This document shows positions 24,140-36,008 of a stretch of 64,000 nt of DNA, piece by piece (the stretch's first letter is position 1; every line of letters begins with the position of its first letter). This stretch comes from Diplosphaera chodatii. Its lineage: Eukaryota; Chlorophyta; Trebouxiophyceae; Prasiolales; Stichococcaceae. Position numbers and translations under genes: made by a program. The notes under the pieces are model-generated. The model saw only the letters and a list, made by a program, of their open reading frames with translations. It was not told the DNA's origin and did not search any database. Location of the stretch: the NCBI GenBank assembly GCA_032358165.1, contig JAALGY010000001.1, forward strand, positions 1,984,001-2,048,000, in the 5' to 3' direction.

Positions 24140-27100
24140 ATGGCGTGTAATGCCATGCCTGGGTTGCTGACTGTAGCGTCGCTGGTGATCGATACAGAAT
24201 GGAATGGCGCATCAGATCCCCAAGATCCCGCTGCCACAGATTACCAAAGCCTCCTTGACTTGGTGGAAGAGGCGTGCAGGTAACTTACTCAAATAAACAA
24301 CTGCACTGTATTCACAGCATCTCCACGGCCAGATCACCATCGTCAACTCCACATTTGCATGTGATCGTCCCGCTATGATGTGGCTTGTACCTAAGGTTTC
24401 CCAGACAACGCTCACGCTGCTGTCGCTGCAGATCCGCCATTACCGATCCAAGTGAGTACATGACAGGACCTGCGTCAACTCTAGTGGCGCTGACAGAGCA
24501 CAGGCAGTTGCATGTGGCCGCCGCAGCGCTGTGCGCACTTGGTACCAAATTGCAAGAACCGCCGACCCAGGTGGGCAGTGTCCGTGTGTATCGCAGCCGA
24601 TCTGCAACGTCATCCGACACCAGGCGCACGAGGCACAGCAATTACTGCGCTGCCCGTGCTAGAGTCTTGCACAGCCTTGTGCATATGCAGGTTACAAGAG
24701 CCGCTCTGAAGAGTCGCAGGCTGCCCGCAAGGGAATGGGTTGCCAGATATGGCCTGGACATCCTGGGCAGGTCCGATGTACACTGTGTCAACAATGGGTG
24801 GACTTCAAGTCCCTGCCAATGCTTCTGCTCAAGCCCAGTAGACGACACGGCTCCAGACATGCCACCTGCATTGGCAGGGCTCTGCGGCGGCCAGGGCTTA
24901 CAGCTTCAGCCGAGGCCATGCTGCCGGGAGTGGTTGGCTTTTTGGCCCTTGACATCCTGGCGACCATGAACGTCATAACAGACGACTCGGCAGTCTGGTG
25001 CGCAGCGGCTACCCAGCTGGTGCCGGCAGCCGCGGGCTGTCTCAGGTGGGTGCAGAATGAACGCTGATGCGTGCGGTGCAGAGCTGCATGGTGGCGTGTC
25101 ACATCGCTCCCGCAGAAGCCCTGCCGATGCTCGTGCTCATACGTCTGGCATGCCGGCTCCTGCAGGCAGGCAGCCACAGGCCCCAGAAAGAGAAATCAAA
25201 ATCAGGTCCTTGCTGCACGCTATGCTGCACGCCTCGCATATATCGCTTCTAAAGGCACGCCCCTGCTGCATGCTGTGTCTGCTGTGCCAACCCCGTTGTG
25301 TGGCAAACCCTTGCTCATATCAGCTGATCTGCGCCCGCCTGCTGTGGCAGCGCATCGTACATCTATGGTGTCGATGGTGCTATCCTGTCAGCCACCATGC
25401 ATGCTTCATGCGTGCAGACGAGGGTATACCCGATGGGGTGCCGCTGCTGCTGCAGCATCTGGACCTGTGCCGGACCGGCTTGGACTCGGATTGCATCGCC
25501 GCGTGTGCCTTGGGTGCAGCCAGCAAGAGAAGCCCTTTGAATGCTGCTGGCATCACAGAATCAGCAGCAGCCACCGGCTTCGCGGCAGCGGCCGCCGCCA
25601 GGGCAGCAGGCGGCCCAGCAGCAGGCGCCTGTGCCCCCAGCACCTTGGCACCCGCGACCATCATCGGTGGTGCGTCGCAGTGGGCGGGGGCGGTGTCCGA
25701 CACGCTGCAGGCGCTGCAGCAGCTCTGGGCCGACGAGCTCGGGGACTGCACGGCCGCCACCGCCAAAGCAGTCCTGGCGGCGTCCATGATGCTGACCACG
25801 CACGAGGTGGCCACTAGGGAGCCGCTGCCGCTGGAAGGCGGCGAGGCCGCCCATCAGGACTCGGACGTCAGGCTGTGGGCGGCTGCGAGTGCGCCCCTGG
25901 CTCTGCGGGGGCCGGCAGCCGGGACGGCGCAGCGCCGCATGCTGCAGCACCTGGCGGACAGACTGTCAGTGGCAAGTGGTGACGTGATGCTGGCATATCC
26001 CCCCCTTCCGGCGGCGGGCGCCAGCGAAGGTCTCGGATCAGCTGTGCACACACCAGAGGCAGCAGGCCCCGCAGCCGCGGCCGACACAGAGACGGCGGCA
26101 GCGCCGTCGCGCTCCACGGCAGCGTCATCAAACCCGGCACAGGGGGGGCCGCCCCCAGCAGCTGCCGAGCCGGACCGCGCCATCTTCAAGGCAGCGGCCA
26201 ACTCCGCCTATGCCGTTGCCAGGGTGCAGCACATGAGCCTCAGAGGCAAGGGACCGCAGCTCCTGGTGGCGCCGACTTCAAACACCGGCCAGGCCTGGGC
26301 CATCGCCGTCTCCAACGCCCTGGTGGCTTTAGCACGCTGCTTCCGCAACGACTTCCTAGAGTCGGCAGACAAGGTCCTCGCGACAGCGTTCATGGGCGTG
26401 ACGCACCTCACCACTGTGGCTGTCACGCTGCTGCGGAGCTTCGTGGCGGCTGGCCCAGAGGCCCTGCAGCAGGAGGCTGGCGTGGCGCTCGTTGGGGCAC
26501 TGGCGGGGCGCCTGTCATTCGACAAGAACATGGTGCCCTACTCCAAGGTCGGCTTGTTGCAACGGCGTCCGCAGTCAAACCTGCCGTTGATTCAGAGCAT
26601 GCTCAGGCGCATGCATTTCCCAAGACCTTTCACAGGCTGCATATGCCGGCTGTTGCTGCTGTTGCTGGGCATTTGCAGGCAGGCGCTCTGGCTTCGCACC
26701 GTTGAGGCTGTTCGTGACTACGGGCGTGCCGCTGCATGTGCAGGCCCTACCCCCTCCAGTGGAGCTCAACCGCAGCGTGAGGCCGGCGTTGATCGAGGCC
26801 ATCGAAGCAGTGCTGGCAGCCGGCGAAGGCAGCGGCGGGGCGGCAGGCAATGGCGGCAGGAAGCAGCAGCAGCAGCAGCCGCCGACGGGGCGAGTGCCAT
26901 TGCCCCTCCTTAAGGCAGCGTGCGCCGCCTCAAGTACGCTATTTGGTGCGTCCTGCAGTCCTCTTGTATCAATGTTCCGAGCTCACTTTGTTGCCAGACA
27001 TCAACAGGGTGTTAACACAGAAACAGGGTGCTTGTAGAGGACTTGAGCACAACCCCCCAACACATCAACATACACGACATTTGCAGGAACATTTTTGGAG

Positions 27101-29255
27101 GACGACAGGCGGGAAGTGGCGCTGCAGACACTCCAGGGTAGTGCAGCGCTCGTGACCAGACTGCTGCGCGCCTTTCCGGCCCTGGCTGCGCCGGCCCTGT
27201 CAGCCGTGTACACCGACATCGAGCTGCTGGAACAGCTGGAGGTTTTTCCTTTTTCTGGGCGTGACTGTGCTTGTCACTGACAAGGTCCTGAGGCTGCAAC
27301 GATATCGCGCCATTGTGGAGGCAGAACTTCAATTTTCGTTCGGTACATGTACATATGCACTTGTGTGCAGGCGCTGGCCGAGAGCCCTTGGACGTCCCCA
27401 CAAACAGCGACAGTGGTCGTCTCGCTGTGCCAGCCGCTGGCGATGCTGGCCCGGCAGGTGCCATTGCCTCTATGCGCAACATCCGCATGTGTTTACCTGC
27501 TGGCCTTGCAGCGTTGCTTGCTACAGAAGCCGCAACCATCAGCTGCCACCTGTGTGGGGTGCTACAACGATTGTCCTGGGGCAGACTGGCGGGTTGATCA
27601 AGTCAGCAACATGAACATGCTGACTCACTTGGACTGCAATGGAGCTGTATGATAACAGATGCCCTGCAGCCACTGTCTGATGGAGCCTGTGTGCGTGGCC
27701 AATGTGACTCTGTGATGCCTGCAGGCCCCAGAGCAGCTCCATCTCAGGGCCGACATCAACCATGCGGGAATGGCGACATGGCCGCAGCTCGCAGAACAGC
27801 TGCGCCAGGTGAGCGTCGTGGACGGCAGGCGAAGCTGAAACGCAGTTGCTCTTGCTGGATACTGGCTAGGCCGCTATCGGCTGGGGCGCTTAGTGCAAGT
27901 GATGGGTGCCCACAGCATGTCGTGTAGGCAGCAACCGGATCCTTCATCCCTGCCTGCCACCTCAACTTCAAACTGCATCGGATAAATGGGGTCTCACATG
28001 TACAAGCTGTGCACCATGCAGCAAGCGTGGCAGCAGCCCGCGGCCAGGCGGGCGCTTGTCGAGAGGGCGCTCAGCAGCGTGGTCGAGGCACTGGCAGACT
28101 CAACACGAGGTGGGCGCCAGTCGCCTTGCAAATCTCAGGCCGTACAGTTGCATTGCAGCAGGTGATGGCATGCTTGCCGGAAGGTTGCATGTCCAGAATC
28201 TGGCAGCCCACCGTGATCAACCTCAACAAACTCGCGCAGGATCACTGCCCATTCAAAAGGTAACAGGGGGCTGACAAATCTGACAGGCTGATTGACCGTG
28301 TCCAGATGCCGGCGGAAGCGCACAAACAGATGCAGCTTTCGAGGGGGGCAGGGCGGCAGCTGAAGCAGCTGGCACGGCAGCCGTGCAGCGGCGGACGGCG
28401 GCAGACGCTGATGCAGCTATGGCCACCCTCCTGGTACGAGTGCCTGGTGCTGACCATACATTACAGTCTTGCCACATGTGCATGTGCTGGGCATAATGAT
28501 GCACTCAACATGGTCCACCACGACCCACAAGCACGCTGTGGCTACGGACTGGTCCCCTCACACCAGTCACTGCCGCGACCTCCAACTCAAGAGCCTTCAG
28601 GCTGCACTCTGTCCTGTACCGACCACGCTTATGCCCAGTCGGCGAGTTGCCAAGGAGGTGTCAACACCCACAGGCCGAGGAGGAGGGCCGAGTGCCGGGT
28701 GCTACCCCCAGCAAGGCGGCGCTCAAACGCGCCCGCAAGAAGGCCGCCGCCGCCGCTGCCGCTGGATCGGTCCCCAATGGAAAGGAAACCGGGGCGGCAA
28801 CACCGTCGACGTCCGGCAACGCACATGACGATGCCTCAGCAGCACCCTTGGAAGCCGCCACGCAGGCGCCTGCCCCAGGCGACGAGGCGGGCTCGCCGCC
28901 GACAAACCCAGCACCAGCGTCAGCCAATGAGACAGCAGCTCCCGAAGCCACTCGTTCAGGGGGGATGGAGAGCGGCATGCAGCAGCTGCGCCTGCAGAGT
29001 GGGCCCTCTGACAGCAGCGACCCATCAGCACCCGATGTGCCGGGGTGGATGGTGTGCCCGCTGACGCACGCCGTCCTGGTCGACCCTGTGCTGTGCACCG
29101 GGGATGGGCAGACATATGAGCGGTCCGCAATCATGCAGTGGTTGGCAGCATCTGGCACGTCGCCAGTCACGGGGCAGCCACTGCCTTCACAGGATCTCGT
29201 GCCGAACCATGCGCTGCGCAGCATCATCCAGGCAGCCCAAGCCCACGCAGCGTGA
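24140..29255 (+). CDS. U-box E3 ubiquitin ligase paralogue U4
   Basis: Exons: 24140-24279, 24432-24570, 24691-24770, 24878-25045, 25166-25254, 25418-26547, 26744-26945, 27087-27241, 27371-27457, 27725-27808, 28022-28109, 28306-28433, 28674-29255; open throughout, 1,023 residues. The start MACNAMPGLL gives an exon 1 of 140 nt, the same as in U2 and U3; a second Met lies five residues later. Exon 5 ends AAAG|GCACGC, a GC donor in an unusual context. Exon 8 is 21 nt shorter than in most copies (EDDRREVALQTLQGSAALVT), and exon 12 is short. The U-box (29046-29243) has GWMVCPLTHAVLVDPVLC, GQTYERSA, QWLAAS, SPVTGQP and VPNHALRSII, with all usual positions kept. A read-through frame open from 25057 into exon 6 is not taken as a real N-terminus because it crosses introns conserved in nine other copies. 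Confidence 0.87.
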
Positions 29256-29636
29256 ATTCGACACTACTTGGTGGGTGGTGGGCTTAGTGGGCCTGTTGTA
29301 CAGTGTTCAATAGCATCAGGCGCTTAGCCGATGCTGATTCTGGTTCATTCCTGCTGGGGCAACCATGTATCAGCATTAGTTGCCCTCTGGTTCAGCTCTG
29401 TGGTTTCTCATCAGCCTTCGGACCCTCTCCTACTGAGCATACACAGTTTTTGCTTCGCCAACACTGCCTGCAGTGATTCAAATTGCCGAGTCAGGGTACG
29501 TATCTCGTTTGTTGGAGTGCTGCATGCAATGTTGAGCACGATACAAAACAGTATGCAAGTGCCGCCTATGTTGGTCAATGCCACACAAAGATGCGATGTG
29601 ACTGTATAACAAATATTACCATGCCTGTCCTAGAGC

Positions 29637-29641
29637 TGTAA
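29637..29641 (+). terminator. TGTAA poly(A) signal, U4
   Basis: TGTAA 382 nt after the U4 stop and 185 nt before the U5 upstream block. Confidence 0.4.
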
Positions 29642-29766
29642 AAATTGGTGCACGCATTATGATGACTTGCCAGCGGCAACTAAGCTGCGCTGCCTGCTAT
29701 GGCCAACTTGACGCATGCTTGGCAATAATTCCGGATGCATGAGGGTCGACACCCATATCCATTGAT

Positions 29767-29839
29767 GTACTCCTCAGACAGCACGCGAATGAAAGTGGGA
29801 GATGACACTCCTGCATGGGCCAACTGCTGCAGGGTGGCC
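29767..29839 (+). promoter_or_regulatory. Recurrent upstream block, copy U5
   Basis: GTACTCCTCAGACAGCACGC and, 35 bp later, AACTGCTGCAGGGTGGCC, ending 212 bp before the U5 ATG. The first part is shared with U6 (GTACTCCTCGGGCAGCATGC). Confidence 0.45.
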
Positions 29840-30051
29840 ATGCACATGAACGGCATTTGGACAAGTAATTTTAGGCACAGCCGCTGAACCACTGTGTGCT
29901 TGTTTGCATGCTGAACCCACACGACAAAAGACCTGTGTCATACTCCTATTGCTCCATTCTACGTTGCAGCCGTAGGTTGCCAGCGCAGGCCAAATTTGCA
30001 ATTATGTGACCGACTGTCAGTCAGCAGCGTTTCCCTCTGAGCATAGTTGCA

Positions 30052-33000
30052 ATGGCGGCCACGAGCATGGACAAATCACGTATGGTAGCAGTAGCAGTCG
30101 CTGCTGACTTTGAGCTGAAATGCGTGCGCCCGCAAACTCCCTCTGCTGCCCCAGAGCATCAGATGCTGTTGTCCCTGGTCGAGCAGAAGTGCAGGTGGGA
30201 TCATCACCGATTGGTCAAAACATTGCGCCACAACCTGAATACATGGGCTGACGCGTTGGCATGCTCACCTTGCTGCCTGCAGGCAGTGACCCCGCTGTGT
30301 CGCAGGCGTGACAGCGACATGTGCTGTTGGTCCTGCAGGGACGGAGACACTGGCAACGTCATCACAGCAGTCCCGGCCACCCTGCTGGATCTGACACAGC
30401 ACTCGCAGCTGCGTCTCGCCGCCACCGCGCTGTGCGCACTTGGCGTCCTACTTCAAGAACCACTGCCCCGGGTGGGTGCCCATGTATCCTTCAAACCCTC
30501 GTCATGCAGACAGCATGGACACTGGATGAAGATAGTTCAAACTGCTGCGCCGTCTCTTGCTTGAACTCACCCGACGCGGTGCAACTTCAGGTGCCGAAGG
30601 CCTTGTTGCGAAGGGGCGTGTCGTCCGCAAAGATCTGGACTGCTGAGTCCGGCATTGACTCCCTGGGCAGGTTGGCGACATGTACCATAAGCATCAGTCA
30701 ATGCATAACAGCTGCAGCTCACCCTGCAGCCGCAAAGCAGAGGCACATCTTGACAGGTCTGCGTGCCATTTGCTGGCAGGGCGCTTCGCCGCCCGGGACT
30801 CATGGCTGCGGCGGAGGGACTCCAGCAACACGTCGTCAGCATAATGGCCATCGACCTCATGTCGGTCACGGAGGACCTGGCCGACGATCACAAGCCTGTG
30901 TTCAAAGCGGCGTCCAAGCTGCAGCCGGCAGCCCTGGGGTGCCTCAGGTCGGTGCCGCCTGGCAAACCCTGAGCACAGTGAAACACCTCATCGTGATGCA
31001 CCTCCTGACAGCTGCAAGCACAGCGGGGCCGCAGTCCATGCTGGGCAGTGTTCACGTGATGGCTGCCCTCTCAGGCTGGCGACCCAGCTTCCGGCGGGGC
31101 TGGACATGCACCCAGTCACTGCAGCCCGCTGTGCTGCAAACATCGCAGCCTTTGCGGCAAAAGGCAAGCTTGCTGCTTGCTATTGCACAGCCTGTCTGCT
31201 GCTCCCACCCGCCGTGCCGATTGCCTACCATGCCAATGCTTGCTCCTCAAGTGGAGCAGTGCAAGCTATTCAGACTTCATGATGAGCACCCAGCGGCTAT
31301 GCCGCCAGGTTCCCAGCTTGGCCCACGCTGTTTTGATCGCATTTGTGCAGAGGAGGGGTTGTCAGATGGCCTCCCGCTGCTGTTGCAGCAGCTGGGGCAG
31401 TGCCAAGCCGGCTTGGAGGGGGACTGCCCTGTGACTGCGGTCATCGCAGCCGGGCTGAGAGCTGCTGCAGACGCTGCCAATGGGCCAGCAGCAGCAACAA
31501 GCACTGCAGCAGCGGCAGAGGATGGCGTCAGGGCAGCGTGCTCCGCCGCCCCAGCAGCAGGCAGCAGGGCAGCAGGTGCGGCTGCCTCCGGCGGCCGCGC
31601 AGCTGTTGCGGGCCATCGCAGCAGGCCCTCGCCCTGGGCGATGCCGCTGTTCTTGACGCTGCAGGCGCTGACCAGGCTGTGGGCGACTGGTGCTCGCATC
31701 ACAGACGTCAGCGCCGCAGCGATCACCCGCGCTCTGGCTCTGCTCGCTGCACACGAAGTGGCCACAAAGCAGCCGCTGCCGTGGACCGCCGACAACGTGA
31801 CTGTGCAGCGTGACGCGGACTATCTGGCCATGGAGCTCCTCTCAAAGCTGCGGGGTGGGGCAGCTGTGACGGCGACTCGGCACCTCTTGCGGCACCTGTC
31901 TGGCGGCCTGGCGGCAGCAGCCGCTGACGTGGCGAGGGTGTACCCGGCGCACGCAGCGGCACACGGCAGCACATGCGCTGGGGCAGCGTCGGGCATGTGC
32001 GGGGCGGCAGCACCGGGAGCAGCAGCTGAGGCTGAGGCGCCAGCGCTGCCGCCGTCAGACGCTGCGCCGGTAGAGCCTCAGCAATCAGCGGGACCCGCCG
32101 CTGCCGCCCGCATTGGTTCTGGCCCGGTGAGCGTGGCCACTACGCTGGCCAGCCTAGCCACCTGCGCCAACACGGCCACCACCAAATGCCTGAAGGACAA
32201 AACCCTGCAGCCGCTGCTGGCGCCGGGCTCTGAGGGCGGCCAGGCCTGGGCCACGCTGCTCGGCAGGGCCCTGGCGACGTGCTGCTTCAGTCCAGGGGCG
32301 CTGGGCGAACACGTCCAGCACATGCCTGGAGAGGACAGCCTCTCTGCGTTCGAGGCTGCGACCCAGCTGTGCCAGGTTGCTGCCGCGCTGCTGCTTGACT
32401 GGGCCACGGCTGGTCTGGAGGCCCTGCAGCAATGGGCCGGCGTGCAGCTGATGGACGCGGTGACCTCCCACCTGTCGTCTGAGCCAGGCGTCACATACAA
32501 GCTACGCCATGTGAGTCTCCTGCACTGTGCATTGTCATCACCTGTTGCCATCAGGAGCCCAAAGGATCTGCCTATGCTCGCCGGTATGCAAGTGTGTTTC
32601 TGTTTCATTCTGGCTGCGCCTGTCTGACTGCTGCAATACGACACCCCTTCTGGTAGTGGTATAAAGCAGCAATAAGTGATCCTTGCCCTCGCCTTCAGGT
32701 GCCCGATGCCGTGGTCACCTTGCGCCAGACCCGGCTTGTGCTGGAAGTGGCAATCAAGGCAGTGCTGAGGGTGGGTGAGGGCGGCCGTGGCAGTGGCAGC
32801 AGGAAGCAGCAGCAAGGGCAGCAGGCACGGCGGCAGGTGCCACTGGCCCTCCTGGAAGCAGCATCAACGAGCGCCATTGCCCTCATGCGTGAGCGCGTTC
32901 TACCTCCTGCGCTGCTGTGCCACACCGATGTACCACTTGCCCCTGAGGTCACCGCAGGAGCACCCACTGTCCGAGAGCTTGCTGTAGATTGAGATGCTGA

Positions 33001-35220
33001 GCCGTGTTGGCGTGTGTTATGGCTGTGACGTCAGATGCCAGCTTTTTTTCGCTGCAAGTGAATGGTGATGCCTATGACCCTCCGATGTGATGTGCAAATC
33101 GCAGGGGACGTGCAGCGGCCGACACTTGTGGCATATCAGCACGAAGGTCCCGAGCAGGCGTACTACACGGCACAGGATGGCGCAAAGCTCGTCACCCGCC
33201 TGCTGCATGCATTCGCACCCTTGGCGGCTTACGTACTGGCAACCGCAAATGCCGCACACTACCTGCTCATCAAGTTGGCGGTACGTTGCTGTACAAAACC
33301 TATGTGTTCTGATGGCGATTAGTAATATTGCCATGTTGCCAGTTTGCGCCCTTCAGTGTGGTGAGCCAGACTGTTTGCTCCATTCATCTGCTGACACCCC
33401 ATGTGCCTTTGATGTGCTGGTGGCTTGTGTCTGCATCAAGCTGTCAGCTGGCAGCTGCCTTGCAAGCCACGATCCCTCGACTGCATGTTAACTGCAGCAG
33501 TTTGACAAATGCTGGCACCTCGTGTTCAGCGTACAACAAGGTACCATGCTGTAACGAACGCCTGTGCTAATCACTTCTGCCTGCATGACAACCAAGGCTG
33601 ATACATTGTGCTTTTACAGATGTTGGCGAACAAGCCATGGGATTGCCCGCAGATAGTGACGGCAGTTGCAGCGCTGTGTGAACCAGTTGCACTGCTGGCT
33701 CGGCAGGTACGTGCTGTCTGCTCAGGCGTGACAGACACTCTTGCATTGTGTTGCGTCTGCTGCATCGAGGGCACCTGTGCTGGTCATCAGCCTAGATGGC
33801 CCGAGTGAAAGGTACTGGCAGACGTCTTGATGATTCATGGCGCATTTCATGCTGGCCTATAAGTACAACTCCCTCGTTTGGCCTGAGCATATCAGCAAGA
33901 GCTCCAGATTATAGCTGGATTCTGCCCCACACACTGCCGACCACCATTGTGTTCTGTCACATCGACCACCGTTGCGCTGCAGGTTCCAGAGCAGCACTGG
34001 ATGTTTGCCGTGGAGGGGGCCCCGGACGAGATCAGCTGGCCGCAGCTTCAGGAAAAGCTCTGGCAGGTGCGGTCACCTGCAGCGTTGAAGTACAGCGCAC
34101 TTTGCTGTCATGAACACCCGTGCAAAGCGTTGTGGTCTCATGGCCTGTTGCTGAATGGTTCGATGGTGGCAGTGTGAAGTTGGGTCACATGCTTGCTGCA
34201 TGTCTGCTGTCAGCACAATGAAATACAGGTCTTACATTGTAGCTGTATGGTCTGCAGCGAGCACAGGAGCAGCCTGCACACAAGCGTGTGCTTGTCGAGA
34301 CAGCAATCACGGATGTGACGGCGGCCATGGAGGACAGTCTGCGAGGTGGGTCCTGACCTGCTTCGTGTGTCGGGCTCAGACCCTGCGCAAGTGGTCGGCC
34401 AACCTGCTGAAGCGGGTGTCCCATCAATGATGGCGCGGCATTTTACCGTGTGTTGGCATGGCTATGCAGGGGCCCTTTCCATGCAGAGTGCAGCAGAGGG
34501 GGGGAGTGCATCAGGCAGGACAGCTGCGGATGCTGACGCTGCTATGGCCACCCTGCTGGTAAGCGCTGTGTTGCTTGTCACCCAAAATCGGGTCCCAAGC
34601 CCTGTTGCCAGCCTACCAAGCATCCGCTCCAGACGTCTGCACCGCGAGTGCATCTGTGTTGCCATTGTACGCCCACTTGCTGATCACTTGGAGTGCAGGC
34701 CGAGGAGGAGGGTCGGGCGCCGGCTGCCGCCCCCAGCAAGGCGGCGCTCAAGCGCGCCCGCAAGAAGGCCGCCGCCGCCGCCGCTGCTGCCCCGCCTCGG
34801 TCTGTCGGGGGATCGTCAGCGTCAGCAGTCAGCGAGCATGTGCCAGCACAGAGCGGCAATGGCGCAATGGCAGAGGCTGCGGCTGCGGCGCCAGCAGCAG
34901 GAGCTGGTATAGGTGATGGTGCAACAGCAGCTCAGAATGGCATGCAGGAGCTACGCCTGCAGAACAGCCCTGCATCCAGTGTCACTCGGCCAGCGTCTCG
35001 GAGTCCAGGGTGGATGATGTGCCCTCTGACGCACACCGTCCTGGTCGACCCTGTGCTGTGCACTGGCGACGGGCAGTCGTATGAACGGGCTGCGATCACG
35101 CAGTGGCTGAAGACATCGGACACGTCCCCAGCCACAGGGCAGCCGCTGGTGTCTCGGGACCTGCTGCCGAACCATGCACTGCGCAGCATCATCCAGGCAG
35201 CGCAGGCCCGCTCAGCATGA
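30052..35220 (+). CDS. U-box E3 ubiquitin ligase paralogue U5
   Basis: Exons: 30052-30194, 30339-30471, 30591-30670, 30780-30947, 31075-31163, 31351-32510, 32699-32888, 33105-33280, 33620-33706, 33983-34066, 34258-34345, 34470-34558, 34699-35220; open throughout, 1,002 residues. It begins MAATSMDKSR, close to U6 (MAPTSMQAAR), and shares with U6 the 143-nt exon 1 and 133-nt exon 2. Exon 12 is the shortest of the array (89 nt), leaving only GALSMQSAAEGGSASG before the conserved TAADADAAMATLL. Intron 5 has the GC donor GCAAGC. The U-box (35011-35208) reads GWMMCPLTHTVLVDPVLC, GQSYERAA, QWLKTS, SPATGQP, LLPNHALRSII. Exon 6 carries the PLPW...LLSKLRGGAAV block and ends EALQQWAGVQLMDAVTSHL. A long read-through frame beginning at 30321 was rejected as it ignores conserved introns. 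Confidence 0.88.
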
Positions 35221-35682
35221 AGCCAACCAACAGTCATTGGAGGGTGGCTGGTGGGGTGAGTATTGTAGACAGTTGTAGATATTTCATTGGCGTCATGGGA
35301 CCACGTAACCAATGCTGCTGCTGCTTAGTCCAGCGAGAGAACATGGTAGGACCCTAGCATACTTTTTCTGCCCGCTCATTCAGCTCTGTGGTTTTTCATC
35401 AGCACTCGGATGCTCTTGTGTCTTGACGCATTGCCAGAACTATCTGCATTCAGCTGTCATTTTTCAGAACGGCATAGTCTGAGTGTTGCATGCAACCTTG
35501 GGCGATGTATTTCGTATGCAGTGCCGCCAGACAGCATGATACTTGTATCACAGAGGTATGAACTGTTTGTAGACCTGTGTCGGTGTTGCCATTTGCATTG
35601 GTGCATGCATCATGACCGTGCAGCAGCGTACGTATTGGCTGCACTGCCTGCTGTATGAGATAGCATTGACACACGCATTGTG

Positions 35683-35687
35683 TGTAA
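35683..35687 (+). terminator. TGTAA poly(A) signal, U5
   Basis: TGTAA 463 nt after the U5 stop and less than 50 bp before the U6 upstream block. Confidence 0.35.
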
Positions 35688-35728
35688 TCCTGATACAAAG
35701 GACCACCTCCAGATTTGGTATGGAATGT

Positions 35729-35785
35729 GTACTCCTCGGGCAGCATGCACAGCATAGAGCTGAGCCATCTGCTTCAGGGTGGGCC
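35729..35785 (+). promoter_or_regulatory. Recurrent upstream block, copy U6
   Basis: GTACTCCTCGGGCAGCATGC, then CTGCTTCAGGGTGGGCC, ending 223 bp before the U6 ATG. One of the best-preserved examples of the two-part block. Confidence 0.5.
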
Positions 35786-36008
35786 TGCGCATGAACGGCA
35801 TTATTCGGACGTTGGTTTCAGCTTTCAGGTGGATGCAGCATGCAGCCATGCACCCATGCCAATGCTCAACCTCTTCTTGCTCGTTTGCACAGTGAATGTC
35901 TAGAAGGGTTCAGTATCATCAGTATGCTGCTTGTTGCGTTGCAATCCGCAAACGAGGTCACAGTTGCACTGGTGTGACTCATTCAGCGTTCTTCTGAGTC
36001 TTGTTGAA

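Larger units (their letters stand above)
29256..30051. other. Spacer U4-U5
   Basis: Holds the 3' UTR of U4 and the upstream block of U5. Shares a TTCAGCTCTGTGGTTT word with the U5-U6 spacer. AT-richer than the genes. No gene seen. Confidence 0.55.
35221..36008. other. Spacer U5-U6
   Basis: Holds the U5 3' UTR and the U6 upstream block. No gene seen. Confidence 0.55.

Noticed and set aside
25057..26913. 618-codon frame through U4 introns 5-7
   Set aside because: It reads through introns conserved in position and phase in nine other copies; the apparent N-terminal and C-terminal extensions match nothing in them.
30321..32627. 768-codon frame across U5 exons 2-6
   Set aside because: Only exon 6 is in the family frame; exons 2-5 are read out of frame.
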